Of a stretch of 64,000 nucleotides of DNA, positions 34,865 to 48,500 are shown in pieces (position 1 is the stretch's first letter; each line of letters opens with the position of its first letter). Both the position numbers and the translations under genes were made by a program. Source of the DNA: Ophiodon elongatus (Eukaryota > Chordata > Actinopteri > Perciformes > Hexagrammidae); the NCBI GenBank assembly GCA_016806645.1, contig JACSYO010001680.1, positions 62,001 to 126,000 of the forward strand, read 5' to 3'. Under the pieces are notes generated by a model. The model did no database searches. It had not been told where the DNA came from and saw only the letters and a list, made by a program, of their open reading frames with translations.

Positions 34865-37041
34865 ATTAAAGCCATTAAAACTGAACCATGCCCATATGTT
34901 TACATCTGAAGCGGAGTTACAGTGATGTCTGAAGGTGGGCAGAGAGGCACTGGAGATGATTATGTGCTTTATCTTTTTTTTTGTTTTTTGTATTTATTTG
35001 ATTATCCCACATGGCGGGGGGAGAGGGGAGAGGGGAGATAGAACAGAGACTTTTCAGGCTGCTGGAAGAACTGTGAGGACTGATACGCCTTTGACTCCAT
35101 GTCCTGGATGAGCTCTGCCCTAGAAAAACAAAGAAACCACGAGCCCTCCTTTTTTACCTTCTGTCACTTAAAAAAGGCAAGAATAGAACACAAGTGGTTA
35201 TTTACGGATTACTGATATGAAATCAAGTCACGACCTTTGACCTTTAAAGCACGCAAACACAAGCGGCTGTGTGTTGTCTTTGCAGGGCAGAAATTACATC
35301 AGTGGTTGGTTAGCAAGACGGCGGGGTGGGGGGGGCGAAACATGTTACGATGACATAATCGTCCCCTTCTGATGATGATGATCATGATGATGATGAAGAT
35401 GCAAACACGAGGCCCAAAAGTTCCGGAGGCCTTAATGTAATAGAACCTCCCCTCTACCCTTTAAACTATTGCATGATCACATTTCAGCTTTTAGAAAACA
35501 AAAAAAAGTTGGCGTCTGCCGTAGTTCTCTAGTGTCTTTGCTTTACAATTTGTACATCCAGTGGTATAACAAACCCAGCAATATATGACATAGAAATGAA
35601 AAACAAAAACAAAAAAACCTTTAGGATGACAACAGAGTCCACAAGCATGGAACATTCAAATATATTACACACTTGCACAGGAGGGCCCGACTGCAAATCT
35701 GGCAACCTAAAAGAAAACTTCCACTAAACACACTGGATTTGAGAGAAATAAAACTGATTAAAAAAAACAACCAAATACAGACAAATGAACGTAATGCAGA
35801 AAAGTACTTGCAAATACTTAACATTCACTATATACAGACACGTGGCTTGCCGGGCTGTCACCAAGGTGACGACTACAGGGTCGGGTTGATGGGGAGGGGG
35901 GCGGGTTGATGGGGAGGGTGGGGGGGGGGGCGTGAGAGCCCAGCTGTCCCGAGCATGGTACATGCAGTGGATAGTCCTCGGCAGGGTAAAGTTGGGGTAC
36001 TTCGGGGTTAAAATGCCTATAGACAGCAGTGTCGGACATCACTAGAAGCTACGGTCATACACTTGGAGTATAGTCACTTCATCCTCTTCTTTCCGCTCGG
36101 TTGGAAGAAATCCCCCCAAACTCAGGAAAAAAGAACAGAAAAAGAAATCCCGGAGCACCTTCCACTAACACTGACGAAAAGAAAATAGTTACAGAGAAAG
36201 ATATCGTTTATGTACAGGTGCACATTCTTTACACTTCAGTCCATCCTGCTGCTGACTGCGGGGTCCAGACAGGAAGTGATGGAGTTGGCCTTGTCTGATG
36301 GGCCCCTCCTCCTCTTCCCCTCTGTAAACAATGGAAGCGTCGGTGTGAAACGTCGCTGCTGGGCCCATGTGTTCAGTAACAGCAAAAAATATAAAATAAA
36401 AAATACTACAAATAAACGATCAGTGCAATGTCATAGGCAGACAAAAGACAAACAAAACAAATAAGACTTAACAGCTTTTTTGAGAGAAACACACATGGAA
36501 TGACCCTTCCTTGTAAACTCGCCGTCCTCCCCTCGCTCCGGTACTCTGCTGCTCATAAATACGCGCTTTATAGAGTTTTACGGGGAGGTTCCCAGTTCCC
36601 GGGCTCCCGCGTCAAACCGCGACAGGTACTTGTTTAATCATTTGCTCTCATAAAAACCTACTCAGCTAAAATGATGTGAAATGTAAAAATGGTGGCGCTA
36701 GCACATAGTTACTTTATCTATAAATAGTTTTAAAATAAATATACCTGTATCACATTATCTGGAGGATATTTTCTGTCGCCTCTGCGGTGGTCGCCGCTGA
36801 AGGAGTCGCGCACGTCGCCGCGCGTCAACGCCGCACGCCAACGCCGCACCGCGCGACCGTTTTCAGGTGGAAAACCAAGGACACCGCTCGCATATCTCCC
36901 AGAATTCCATCTCACGGCGTTTGTTTGAGCGGGTGAGACGCAGACTCCTGCAGCGGCTCCACCTCTTACCCAACTCTGAGGAGTTCAACTATGTTGGCAA
37001 ATCCTCATCAGCTCGACTCATCACGGTGCAAAAATCAAGAC

Positions 37042-37045
<4 letters not shown>

Positions 37046-37077
<32 letters not shown>
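37046..37077. repeat. Poly(A) tract
   Basis: 32 consecutive A on the plus strand, i.e. a U-run in the zdhhc17 3' UTR. A second interrupted A-rich run follows at 37,122-37,150. Confidence 0.95.
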
Positions 37078-37079
<2 letters not shown>

Positions 37080-37772
37080 CATTCCCTTATCTCTATCATA
37101 CTTAGATACAAACTCATGATTTAAAAAAAAAAGAAAAAAAAAGAAAGAAAAATAAATCCACCCGCCTCCCTGGCCACCACAGTTAACTTTCACAGGAACA
37201 ACAGACTTCCTGAACCAATCAAAAACAAAAAAATACGTACAGGGCATATCAACAGGGACACCATAAATAAGGGTATAAAGGGGGAGGGGCAAAGAGCGAT
37301 ACTGCCACGTCACGGCGCTGTGTCTCTGCAGCGGCGCGTCTCCGGTACAAACGGAAATGCTTTCACTTTGGAACTCCTCTGGTCCGTCGGCCTCTCTCCT
37401 CTCCGCTTGTGCCTGGCAGCAACGCACCGTCCAAAAGGGCTGAGGAGAAGAGACGAGGTGGAGGGGCGGGACGGCTGATGCTGTAGAATAGTAGTAGTAG
37501 TAGTAATAGTAGTAAAGGTGGTGGTGAGGGCGGAGGGAGGGGGTGTGGGTGTGGTGTTGCCCCGTAACAGCATGCTAGTCCTGGCTGATTTTTTATTTTT
37601 TTCCAAGTCTTTTGATCGGTGTGGGAGAGATGGTCCAAAAAAAGCAAGCGCTCTGGAGAACAGCACCGCTCCGATATGAACGCCGGCGTGGGGACGGGGG
37701 GGACGGGGACGGGGAGGGTAGTCCTTCTAAGCGACACTGGACTCCCCCCACCTTCCCCCTTTTCTTCCTCCT

Positions 37773-37934
37773 CTACACCAGCTGGTAGCCCGAGCCTGAC
37801 GTCTGGTCGTACTCTATTGTGTACTGCGTGGTCCAGTCCACCGCCACGGGCCGGATCAGACCGCAGCAGCGGATCTCGAAGAAATCTATGAGGTTTCTGA
37901 TGCAGCCGTGGCTGCAGAGGGAGAGAGGGAGAAA

Positions 37935-37998
<64 letters not shown>

Positions 37999-40900
37999 CA
38001 TGAGTGGCATCAGAGTGAATACTCATGGTCAGCACCATAGTAATAACTAAAGAGTACTATTACATATCTGATATGATGCTGGTGGCATCATTTAAAGACG
38101 ACTCCACCAGTTTAGCATCACGTAACTGGACCGCCGAGAGTTCAGTGGGAGGTTCCTCTGACCCAATTGGTGCCGACTCAAGTGACATCACTTGAGGATG
38201 TTAATCAGACCGTACACAGCTCCCTCTAGTGAACCAAGCCTTTAATGCTTCTACTGAGACTCAGCTCTCTGTAGCAAACCGATGAGACGATCACTCACTT
38301 GAAGGGGCTTTCGATGGACGTGGCTGTGACTTTAAAGTGCTTGTATCTCCGAGCGTTCATCCTCTCGTTGGTGGTGATTCCCAGAGCTGCGATCTAAGAG
38401 AGGTCAAGGCAAAGAGGTCAGCCCACATTTCACAGAACAACACAGACATGGATATCAAGTTCAGGGCACAACCGTCTGGGCGTGCGTCCTAAAAGCGACG
38501 TTGTAAATCCAGACCTGGTAGAGCTGACACATGATGAGCACCGCCACCCACATGAAGTGGAAGACGCTGTTGAGGAACATCCAGAACATCCAGGGAGAGC
38601 AGGAGGCGATCTGGGTCAGGTAGAGCCAGAAGCCATCCTTGGCATAACTGGTGGCGCAGTGGATCCTCCAGTCTGAGGGAGAAGAGACCGGAGCGAGGCA
38701 GTGAGCAGAGCAAGGGAGCGAGCGAGGGCCGACGGGGAGGGGAAGGGAGCGGGGGTCCTACTCACAGGAAATGCAGCCGTACATCATCCAGCAGATCATG
38801 CAGAGCAGGAAGAACAGGTAGCCCATAAAGTAGCGGTGATTCCCACTTCCTGTCGAGGAGAAACAAACATGTCATGACGCGTTCCCGTCACCGGAGCTCG
38901 TTGCTCTGGTCGTCTCTGCCGACCGACGGGAGGTCAGGTGAAAGAAAAGCACAGAAGTGATCCACGTTCACACACATTCTCCCTCCACAGACTGTGGAAG
39001 CTGTGAGCTGCAGCAGGGGCAATATCTCTATTAGAATTCATATTTAACGTGCAGGGAGAGGAGTTTGAGAGTGGTGCTTTGAGCTAAATGCTAACATTTT
39101 TGTTCGTCTCAGATTAGCAATGCCATTACTTTTGCATGTATTGTATTTGAGAAATGAAAACTTTGACCTTGTGCCACCATCAGGCAGAGAGGAACCGTCT
39201 CTTACGGGAACATGTCTTTACCCCGTGTTGTGTCACGCAGAGCTTCACCAATGGCTCGCCAGAAATCAGTGTGCAGAGAGAGCTTTTCGGGAATGTGTAA
39301 GTGTTGAAATTCTATTATAATAATAATGAATACAGAATAATAATAAAAAAAATCTAATTTACAGTAATTCATTTATTTTTTTAAATAATGTTGCAAGGCA
39401 CGTTGCCTATATAGATAGAATAAGATTCAACGAGGTTGCCTCTAAAACCCGACGGACCATATAAGGAACCCAGACCTGCGGGAGCTTTTGCCATCTTCCT
39501 TCCAGGCCCTGACCCCGATAGCCATTCAGCGGGGCTTGTTGTTCCCAGCGTCTTCCTGACCACCCACGCACTCCTTCCTTCCCCAACTGTCTCCGGTCGG
39601 ACGCCATCCGACGCAATCCTAGACACACACTCTCTGGCTTCCCCTTACGACTTCATTCTTCCCGCTTCTGTTCCTGCATCTCGTCCTTAAAGCCTTCTCC
39701 ACTGTGTCGTGTGGCCAACTAGTCAATGACAACTAACCTCAACAGGTCTACCCTTCATGATGGGCTCTGCAAAATGAACTGAAATAACCAAACCTTTTTA
39801 CCAGACTAAATGTGGTGTAATTTAGATCAGTGCTCATTAAAAGTATCCCAGCTTACTCAAGACGTGCAGCATTTCCCTCAACATGTTTTCTTTCACGTTG
39901 TGTACCAGATCAAGAAGAAATTGAGAGCAGGAGTCGAGACACATGTTGCTTCTTAGAGCGGAATATGGAGCTGATAAAACACGACAATAACAAAAAAAGG
40001 ACGAGTTTTTGGAAGTGAGCGTGACGTGTTGACGTACCGACACAGTTCCCCACCCAGGGACAGTGGTGGTCAAACTTGGCGATGCAGCGGTTGCACACGG
40101 CGCAGTGTTTGGACCTGATGGGCTTCCGTATCTGTGAGGACGCAGTCGCAAAAGAAGCAAGAACAAAAAAGAGCATGTGTTATTATTTCCACTTTGCTCT
40201 GCATCGTCCCGTGAGAGAGGAGTCACAGTTTACCAAGCAGGTGCTGCAGAATATGCTGAGATCCAGGCTGCCCGTCTCCGCCAGCTCCACGATGGTCTGG
40301 AGGAAGGAAACAAGAAACAAAAGCAGGATTTTATCATTTGTTTTGAAGCGGGCAGAGGCGTGGCAGAAAAATGAACTACCAACTGAGAACTTCATCTTGT
40401 AATTGGCAGCGCAACAAAAGAGCGACTGACAGCGTACAAGACGAGGCCGGCGAGCCCACTGAACAAAAGCTACAATTCAGACAGTCATTAGTTTAGTTTC
40501 TGTTCTGAAGGCAAAAATACTGAACAAAAGGGGTTTGGATTCGATCTAATCTGCAAAAATGCGTTTGCTTCTCCAGCATTACAGACATTACGTCACTGTG
40601 CAAATAAACCCAAGCTGCACAGATCAGAGTAAAACAAGAGGTGGAAGGGGGCTCCTCTGCAGTGAATGGAAAGCTTTGAAGCCTTTGATGCAGAGGCGAG
40701 TCCTGCGCTGTGCTGGACAATGCAGGGTAAATATAGCTCTTCATCAATCACGGGGCCTGGTGGGAAGAAGAGGCCTCCGTTGTCCCCCATTAGAGTGTGA
40801 TAATGAGGGCCGGAGGAATCAGCCGCCGGGCAGTTCTCCTCGTTCACGTTAGAACAAATGTATTCCTGCACATACACAGGAAATACAAGACAGCATCGTC

Positions 40901-43900
40901 ACTAAGCAGGTGGTCCTGCTGCCGCTGGCTTTACCTTTTTCTTCTGCTCCTCTGACGCTTTGATGATCCCCGGGTCGGACTTCCAGGACTTTCCAAAGTT
41001 GTAGAACAGAGCCAGGGTGTTTAACAGGAAGGGCAGGTGGACGGTGGCGAAGGGGAGATGTGCAGCGAAGGTTAAGGAAGACGAACAAAATGTATTTTGT
41101 AAAGACAGGTTCTTTTTTACCAGTCAAATCCTATTTATTCTTGCCTGAGAATCCTCCTGGTTTTAAGCCAATACGTCAACAAAACCGCGTCCTGTATTCT
41201 ATTGCAATGACTTCAATAGAATAAGAACTCGCCTAACGGGCAGACCCTCATCATGTCTCATCTCGACTCACCTGCTCATCTCCCCGGGAGGGAGACCATG
41301 AACCATTCCTCTCCCAGAGGAAAAGACTTGTTTATGAGGTTCTACAGTCCTCTGGGTGCCCAAGGGGAGCCCGTCACTGAGTAGGAGCAGAGTCACTCGT
41401 GCAGGTGTGCATGACTCAGCTAAAATCCCATAAGAAAACCAGCCAAGTGACACAGAGCGGCCCGGACTGTGGAGGCCTCCACACTATTTGCTAATGTGTG
41501 ACGGGAAAGTGGCGAAGAGTATGACGCAATCTTGAAAAAATAAATGAAAAAAAATGATATAATCGTCACTGTTGAGAAACAGTTTCACATGTGTCTTTTG
41601 CATCTTGCTAATTTTTGTTACCCCATACTCTCAACAAAAAAATCGGGAATGGGAGCTGACAGAGCATAAATGTTCCATAAATGTGTTTGGATCATATTCT
41701 AGGCTTAAAATTAAACGACTGCACTGTTGCTATTACAAGTTTAATGAATGCCAGAAGTATACATGGGAGCTCGCTGAGTCTCACAGGTTTTCAGTGTGAG
41801 AAACCATTGGTCTACCAAGTGCAGAAGCCAGAGGGATTCATCCGTGAATGTATGAAGAGAACTGGACTTCTGTTGGAGGCAGCACCTCTCCTCATTCCTA
41901 TGAACGTTTGGCTTCAGAGTATAACGTCACCTGGAGCTTCTGCTCCTCAGCGTCATAGGGGCCCATAGAGCCGGCGCACTAGCGCTTCCTGTAACCCGGC
42001 CCCCCAGCCCTCGGTCTGCTGAGTAACAGACATCTCTTTCCCGATGCAAGTCAATGGGAAAAAGTCGTCTCGGGCCCAAAAGCATCATATGACGGACCCG
42101 GACATTGTAATTCCACCGTTTGGCCACAATGTAAAGTTTTCTTTAAAGCCTGGCGCTCTTCTTGGAGCTTGAACTATGAGTGTCTTCCAAAAATGTTGCG
42201 ACAAACCGCCCAATGGTTGATATTTCAGTGTGGACCAAAGAGGTGGGCTGACCATGCAGCCAGGCCTGGCTCAGCGGTTTGCTGGACATCTAAACCTCAT
42301 TAACACTACTTCCATTAATATCTACAACCAAACTCATCATCCTTTAAATCATACATTCGGGTTTAGCAGCAAGGAGGAGTTTCTCTTCCTCTACTGATTG
42401 TAGGGGCAGAATAACTTATCTAAGTTCACACTACGGGCTTCCATTCAAACTGAACGCTTGGATCTGGATTGTCCAGACAAACTGGATGTGAACACCAACC
42501 GCGAAAACACCAAATCCACCAAAACAGACGATACTAAAATCCTCTGACACACTGACACACACACACACTTCACCCCTCTGGCTCAGTTACGACTTCACTG
42601 ATGAGCACTCACCTCTCTACAGGTCCCCAAAGACCACACGCAGCCATTGATCTTCAGCAGTATCTCCATAACGAACCGGGTGTTGCCTTAATGAGTAAAA
42701 ACCCTCTCAGAGACCATTGGTCTGCTCACTCAGCTGACCAGTGGAGATGCAGAGCGATCAATGCACTGCTTCAGATAAATGGGTTCTAAAGCTTCCCCGG
42801 AGAGAGACGGTGGTCCCCTCCCGTTAGCACCCATTAATCTTTTGAGAGGCCGAGTGGGGAGGTGTTTTTTGACAAGGTCTCCCCACCCCGACAACAGGAG
42901 GGTCACAGACAGATTCATCAGTGTGCTCCTGCAGACATACTCCGTCACTATAGTGACATTAATGCTCCCTCAGTAACTCTCTAGGCCATCGCTCATTCTC
43001 TTCTTTTCAGACGTTCACCTGCTGGAAATGTATTCATGAGCAAAGTCTAACGAGGAAAATATGATCAGAGTCTGGGAAGGAGCAAAGAAATAACAAAGTA
43101 TCATCTTACAGCTCCGCCCACCATTTGATCAGATTTCAACCACAGGCCTGAGGGGGAGGATGAGCTCACAGTGGAAGAAAGTGGGTAAGAACTGGATCAT
43201 TAGTTCCTAACTGGGAGGTGGAACAAAGGTGTGTAAGATACTGGGCTGTGTAACGAAGACGTGGTGAGAAAACATGCATTTTGCCCGTCATGAGCAATGC
43301 TTAGGAAAAGGTCACCTACAACAGTAAAAAGTGAAATGTCTCCACTCACATCTGACCAGATAAGTGTCGGGCCGGGACGCTTCAAACCAGATGTTGGAGT
43401 CCTTCAGCCCCCACAGCTCAAATGAAAGCTGTGTATTCTCATCCTTAAACCCAAGATCAATAGACCGAGTGCTTCAGACGTCAGAATTTATGTGCAAATA
43501 CTAAAATGAATTTCCAGAAAATGCAAATGAACATGCATTTCCATCCGCTACTTATGCTTTGTTTATTAATATGAGACGTCGGGTGCATCGAGATTAGCAT
43601 CTGGTGGCCAGGTGCCATGAAACCATTGCACAGGAAGAGATTAAAAGAGCCCCAGTCAAACCTCAAACGAGAAAGGGTGCATTCATTTGAGAGGAGTTAA
43701 TGTTTCCTCACCTCTCCACACAGATTCACATTTAGTTTTTATTGATGCACAAACTTTTCCACCTCAGCCAAGGTGAGGTTTTGTTCTTGTATTGCGATAT
43801 TTTGACTTTGTAATTTCCTGCGTCTCCACTAATTCATGCCCACTCCACGCAGAGATTGATCAGCTGTGGTGAGGTGAGAGATCTGAACTTCTCTCTCAAG

Positions 43901-44303
43901 CCGCCTTTATTCATTTCCAACACAACTACTATCGGTCACGTGCACGAACCAGTACAACACTATGGTAGCTGTTGGGGAATTTAGGAGGAATCTACAGATG
44001 CAAATAGACAAAAGTAGTAAAACAAAACACCTAAATGTATATTTTGGATATTTAATTTCCACTAGTCTAAAGACATGTTATGAAAGCAAAATAGACAAAA
44101 ACGATGTCTCGCCTTAAAACAAGCACCAAACCATCCAGTCCCACAGTGCTCCTGATTTGAATATCACTCAATTTGTATAAACACATGTGATTATAAAATA
44201 TAACTCATTTGTATGCACAGAGGTAACAAGAACCAACTGATTGGGGAGGAGGAGAGAGAGAGAGAGAGAGAAAGAGACACAGACAGACAGACAGAGAGAG
44301 AGA

Positions 44304-44336
<33 letters not shown>

Positions 44337-45499
44337 GTTGACATTGCTGCAGGAGAGAGACTAACCTCCCTGAGCCGTCAGGAACATGACTTTCAACTTA
44401 AAAAGGCAGACAACAGAATCATGGCAGATAGAGCACACGGGCTTAATGACTACCTTGATAGCTGGAGGGCAACCGAGAAGAACTCTTTTTCACAGAGAAA
44501 TGTCTCCAGACAAGAAAGAACCTGCCTGCTGTCAAAGGGGGCAACTTTTGATCTGTGTACGAACAAACATTTGTCCGACTGCAGGTTGAAACGCAACCTA
44601 ACCGCTGCTCTTTGAGGCCGAGTGCACATGTTAAACCTGGCTTAGGGAGCAGGTCTGTCATTGTCGTAGATTCCTACACCCACGAAAAACATGCTCACAA
44701 CTAATTTCCAGCAACATTTTTCTTTTTCCAATAAGCGCAGGTCAAAGTCATCTTACTCTCTCTTCCCATTAGCAGAGCAGTGAGGCATGAAATCAGATGC
44801 CTTCCACAAACGAGAACTCCCCTCTCACCTCCGGCAATTAGTAGCTTCCGAACAGAAAGGCAATTCTTCCATTACGGGAAAAAAGCGTGAGAGTTAACTC
44901 TTTGGAGTTGCTTTGCTGGGTTTCACCCAGCAGCTGCTACACACTGACCTCCCTGTTCACAACTCAAACGCACCAACAGGCAAATTACGTGTCCACGACA
45001 TATTCACTTAAATATCCATCACAATGAGACCGCAGTTGTTTCATATAGTTTCCAGTCGTTCTGTGGTAGTCAGAGGGTCTGGAACTTAATCCCACTGATG
45101 TTGCTGCAGGCCAACACAAGTACGTTTGTCCTCTGCAACCAAAATGTGAAAATCTCACAAGTCCATGTTATTGAGATCCTCCCTGCTTGGAGAGCACACA
45201 TTTGCCAATTTGACCAACTGCCCTAACAGATTCATAAAAGCTCTTGGCTTTTGTTGAGTGACTTCTGCAACTGTTAATAAGTTTTAACCAGCATGTGACA
45301 CACGTGCAAGGCTTTGAATTGACGTCTGTTTTCCAGACGGTGTGCCAGGTGTTCTCGTCTAAGTGGGGCTGCATGAGCATGAAAACCTTCAGTGTCATAA
45401 TGCGCAGAACAAAGCGCCACAGGAAGTCATCCCAATTTCGTTTTCCCTTACTGATGCTATATTTATGCAGCCTGTATACGAAGCTAAGCTAGTCGGCGG

Positions 45500-45554
<55 letters not shown>

Positions 45555-48500
45555 AAGACAAAAGACTGATGCCGTCTTCACACGGAAAAGGATATCGTTC
45601 CAGAACCAGTAGAACCAGGTGGCGTACATCCAGAACTTGGTGGCCAGATAGATTCCCAGAGGGAGAGCGCTGTGCATGGAGTGGTCGAAGAAAGCCCTGC
45701 ACAGAGAGAGGAGAGTCATCAGCACTGTTTATTAAAATCGGTTCAGTTCTGAGTGTTTGTCCCATTACATTACAACTTATTTCTGGTGTTCATAAGAAGC
45801 CAGAATTGTCCTTAATGGGCACCATTCCCACTACAGGCCCTGCTCAGCTCATAACTCATGTGTTGAACATATCAAGGCCCTCGTCCTACAGATGGGAAAC
45901 TGATGTGGACCAATGCAAACCTCGGTCTCTGATCTGAATCCTGCTGACAGCCGCAAAAATAAACCAAACCATAACCCGCAGTTGGACTCAGTCACCATTG
46001 TTTTTTCACCAAGTAGGTATTCAGAGAATGTGAGTAAAAAGAAGCTAACACGCTGCGTAATGTGTGTTATTTTAGTCACAGAGCTAACAGTGAGGGGCAC
46101 AACAAACTATACCAGCAGGACCAGGTGGCCGTGGGAATGGGGCTTAAGTAGGGGGAACAGGGTGTGTGTGGTGTGGAATGTCAGAAATGACATGTGTTTG
46201 CCTGTAAGAATATGTGCATGTACAGTTTATGTGTTGATGCAATACAGACTGTGTATTCAGTGGTGTGTCAAGTAAATCTATTGTCGTATGCCGTGTGTGT
46301 GGCGTCAGGACATTGGGACTCGTAGGTCATTTGATAATATGACTAATTATGGAGGCTGCGTAGCCAATTATAAATGAACGTTTTGCCGGCATTTGGGTGC
46401 AAATTCAGAACCTCTTGTCACACAGCTGGGGGACTAGGTCTGTATCGGATGTCATTTTATACATTCAAAGCTTTGAGGTTTTAGAATGAAGCTTCGAATG
46501 TCTGTTATATTTTATAATTTCATCCCCCTAAAAATGGGAACAATATGATTTTTTGTTATTGATGTTATATAAATGTAATTTATGGTACTGTTAGACTGCT
46601 GCTAGGCTGCCTTGTTAATACACAAGCTGAATTTTAACCACAGTAAAAATGTTTTTGAAAGGCTAAACGCAAACTATTATGGTTTGAAGCAGAAAATATT
46701 CTGAACTGTGGAAATGATTACATCCATCATTTTTCCAAAAAATATTGACTTTTGTGCTGAGAGAATTACAGAGAAGATGACGGAGCGCAAGGGGAGGAAG
46801 GGTAAGAAAAGGTGGAAGCCTGTGGACTCTAACACAATATTTCTAGATTTATTAATAACAATAATCAACGTTATGAATGAAGCTTCGAGCTATTCGGTAC
46901 AGCCCTCTGACCCATTCGAATGGCGACTGGAGCAGGGGAATATGTGAATATTATAAACACATAAATAATCCTATATAATACAATAATATTCAATACAAAT
47001 AGTATATAGTATAATATTGTTAATATAACCAAATGTTAAGCAGAGCCTTGACATCATATCCGGGGGATAATGTGAGTAAATTCATGTTAAACACGGACAT
47101 GAGGGGGTGATGTAATAGTAGTGACACCAGTCCCGTGTGTGCTCGTGTGTCGCTCATGGAACAGACGTACTTGGAGAGGCACTGCACGGTGACCCAGACC
47201 CCGGCGTACATCAGGCCCTTGATCAGCCAGGAGTCAATGTCCAGGTCAGCGATGAAGCCAACGAGCCAGATGACCAGGAAGGGTGTGGCCAGCATCACCT
47301 TCTGCCTGAACTCCTGCAGGAGGAGGGGAGGAAGGAGACAGAAAGAGGAAGATAGAGGAAAGAGCAGGAGGGTAGGACGTAAAGGAGGAGAGAAGAGACG
47401 GAGTAGTGGTGGTGGGGGTGGGGGAGGAGGAAGGAGTAGAAAGATGGTGGAATAACAAGATGAAAGAGAAGACAAAGTATTGGGGGAGACAGAGAAGATG
47501 AAGATTGATAAGAGACATGCAAGTTGGGCAAGAGATGAGACGAGACAAATGGAAAACACAGATGAGATTTTTACAAGCAGGAAGGAGTCCCATTGAGCTT
47601 CTGGTGGCTACAGCGAGTTTTGTAAAAATGTTTCCTGTAATTCATATCAGCCAGGGTAATAAATCAAACCTCTCTCTACTGGCTGATCAGAAACAGTGTA
47701 CACATTTACAATAGTTTCTACTCAAAGCGAGAGGGCAAACAGCAGTTTGCTTTGAATATTAGAAGTTATCGGAGAAATCACCGCAAAAATATTCACGATT
47801 CAAAAGGTTCATGGTTAGAAAACAAGCTAATAAAGTGTTTATACAAATCAAGCATTCCATGTTTTTATAGTCATTTGTATTGAATCACATGTGTCTCTCT
47901 CAGCTGTGGAGGTATAAAGAAAGGAACGCAGCAAACCAAACAAGTTAGACGTATTCTACAAATCTAGACACGACAGCACTGGGCCTGACTGGGATCTGGA
48001 CTAAAGGGGAGGCAAAGATGGGCATCAACTCAGTCACTCAGGCACAGTCACGTCTTTACAGGTCTCAGTCGAAAATTTACCTTCATTAACTAATAATATC
48101 CCAGCAGACAAGGGGAAAGACAACAAGAGTTAGAAACGGGTTTAAGTAGCAACAACAACAAGTTCATGAATGCGCGACAATATTACTGTAAATAAAATCA
48201 GCTTAGAAACATTCTGAGACAGAAACAAACCAACCACAGATGTCGGTATGTTTTACGCTGGCAAGTAAATGTATTTGTAAAAAGTTTTCAAAAGTTCAAT
48301 GTTCATGTCTATTATTCTCCGCTGTGGTGACTGGACGCTGTAAAGGTTGTCCTGTATTTTACGGTATTTCAGACGCAACCCGTCATTAAAGAGCCGCCTC
48401 CTCCCTCGTCTGATCGGGCCCGGCTTAGGACTGAAAGGTAATCACAGCCCCAGGTATGCTGTGGTGCTGCAGCCGTGCACCGGTTCAGTGTGGACAGGCC

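Larger units (their letters stand above)
34840..37772 (-). other. zdhhc17: zdhhc17 3' UTR (inferred)
   Basis: About 2.9 kb between the zdhhc17 stop and its candidate poly(A) signal, with no splice requirement. It contains a long A-run (37046-37077), a G-rich duplicated block (35883-35930, C-rich in the transcript) and an unusually CpG-dense patch at about 36,770-36,860. The extent is inferred from the signal position only. Confidence 0.5.
41060..45595 (-). other. zdhhc17: U12-type AT-AC intron of zdhhc17 (intron 10)
   Basis: No GT-AG solution exists for this junction. The intron begins ATATCCTTTTCC, an exact match to the U12 AT-AC donor ATATCCTTT. It ends TTCCTTAACCTTCGCTGCAC, with the perfect U12 branch-site consensus TTCCTTAAC (plus strand 41071-41079) about 12 nt before the terminal AC. 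Splicing G|AT restores W-N-D-L-P-F-A-T-V-H-L-P-F-L, collinear with the mammalian W-N-D-L-N-F-L-F-I-H-L-P-F-L. The minor spliceosome must therefore process this 4.5 kb intron. It also holds simple repeats (44247-44337, 45502-45553) and anonymous repeat-like DNA. Confidence 0.93.

Noticed and set aside
37363..38010. 215-residue minus-strand frame (Leu/Ser-rich)
   Set aside because: It is an out-of-frame reading of zdhhc17 exon 17 plus the (TC)n microsatellite and 3' UTR.
39400..39720. Possible LTR or retroelement piece in zdhhc17 intron 13
   Set aside because: The block is GC-richer than its surroundings and open for about 80 codons, but shows no terminal repeats, protease or reverse transcriptase motif, so the class cannot be supported.
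45589..45596. GT donor (TTCC|GTGTGA) for zdhhc17 exon 10
   Set aside because: It would need an acceptor at 41059-41045, where no AG exists, and it gives a poorer peptide match than the AT-AC solution.
47020..47559. 179-residue minus-strand frame as a separate membrane protein
   Set aside because: Only 47171-47313 is coding (zdhhc17 exon 9). The rest is intron read through a purine-rich/pyrimidine-rich tract.
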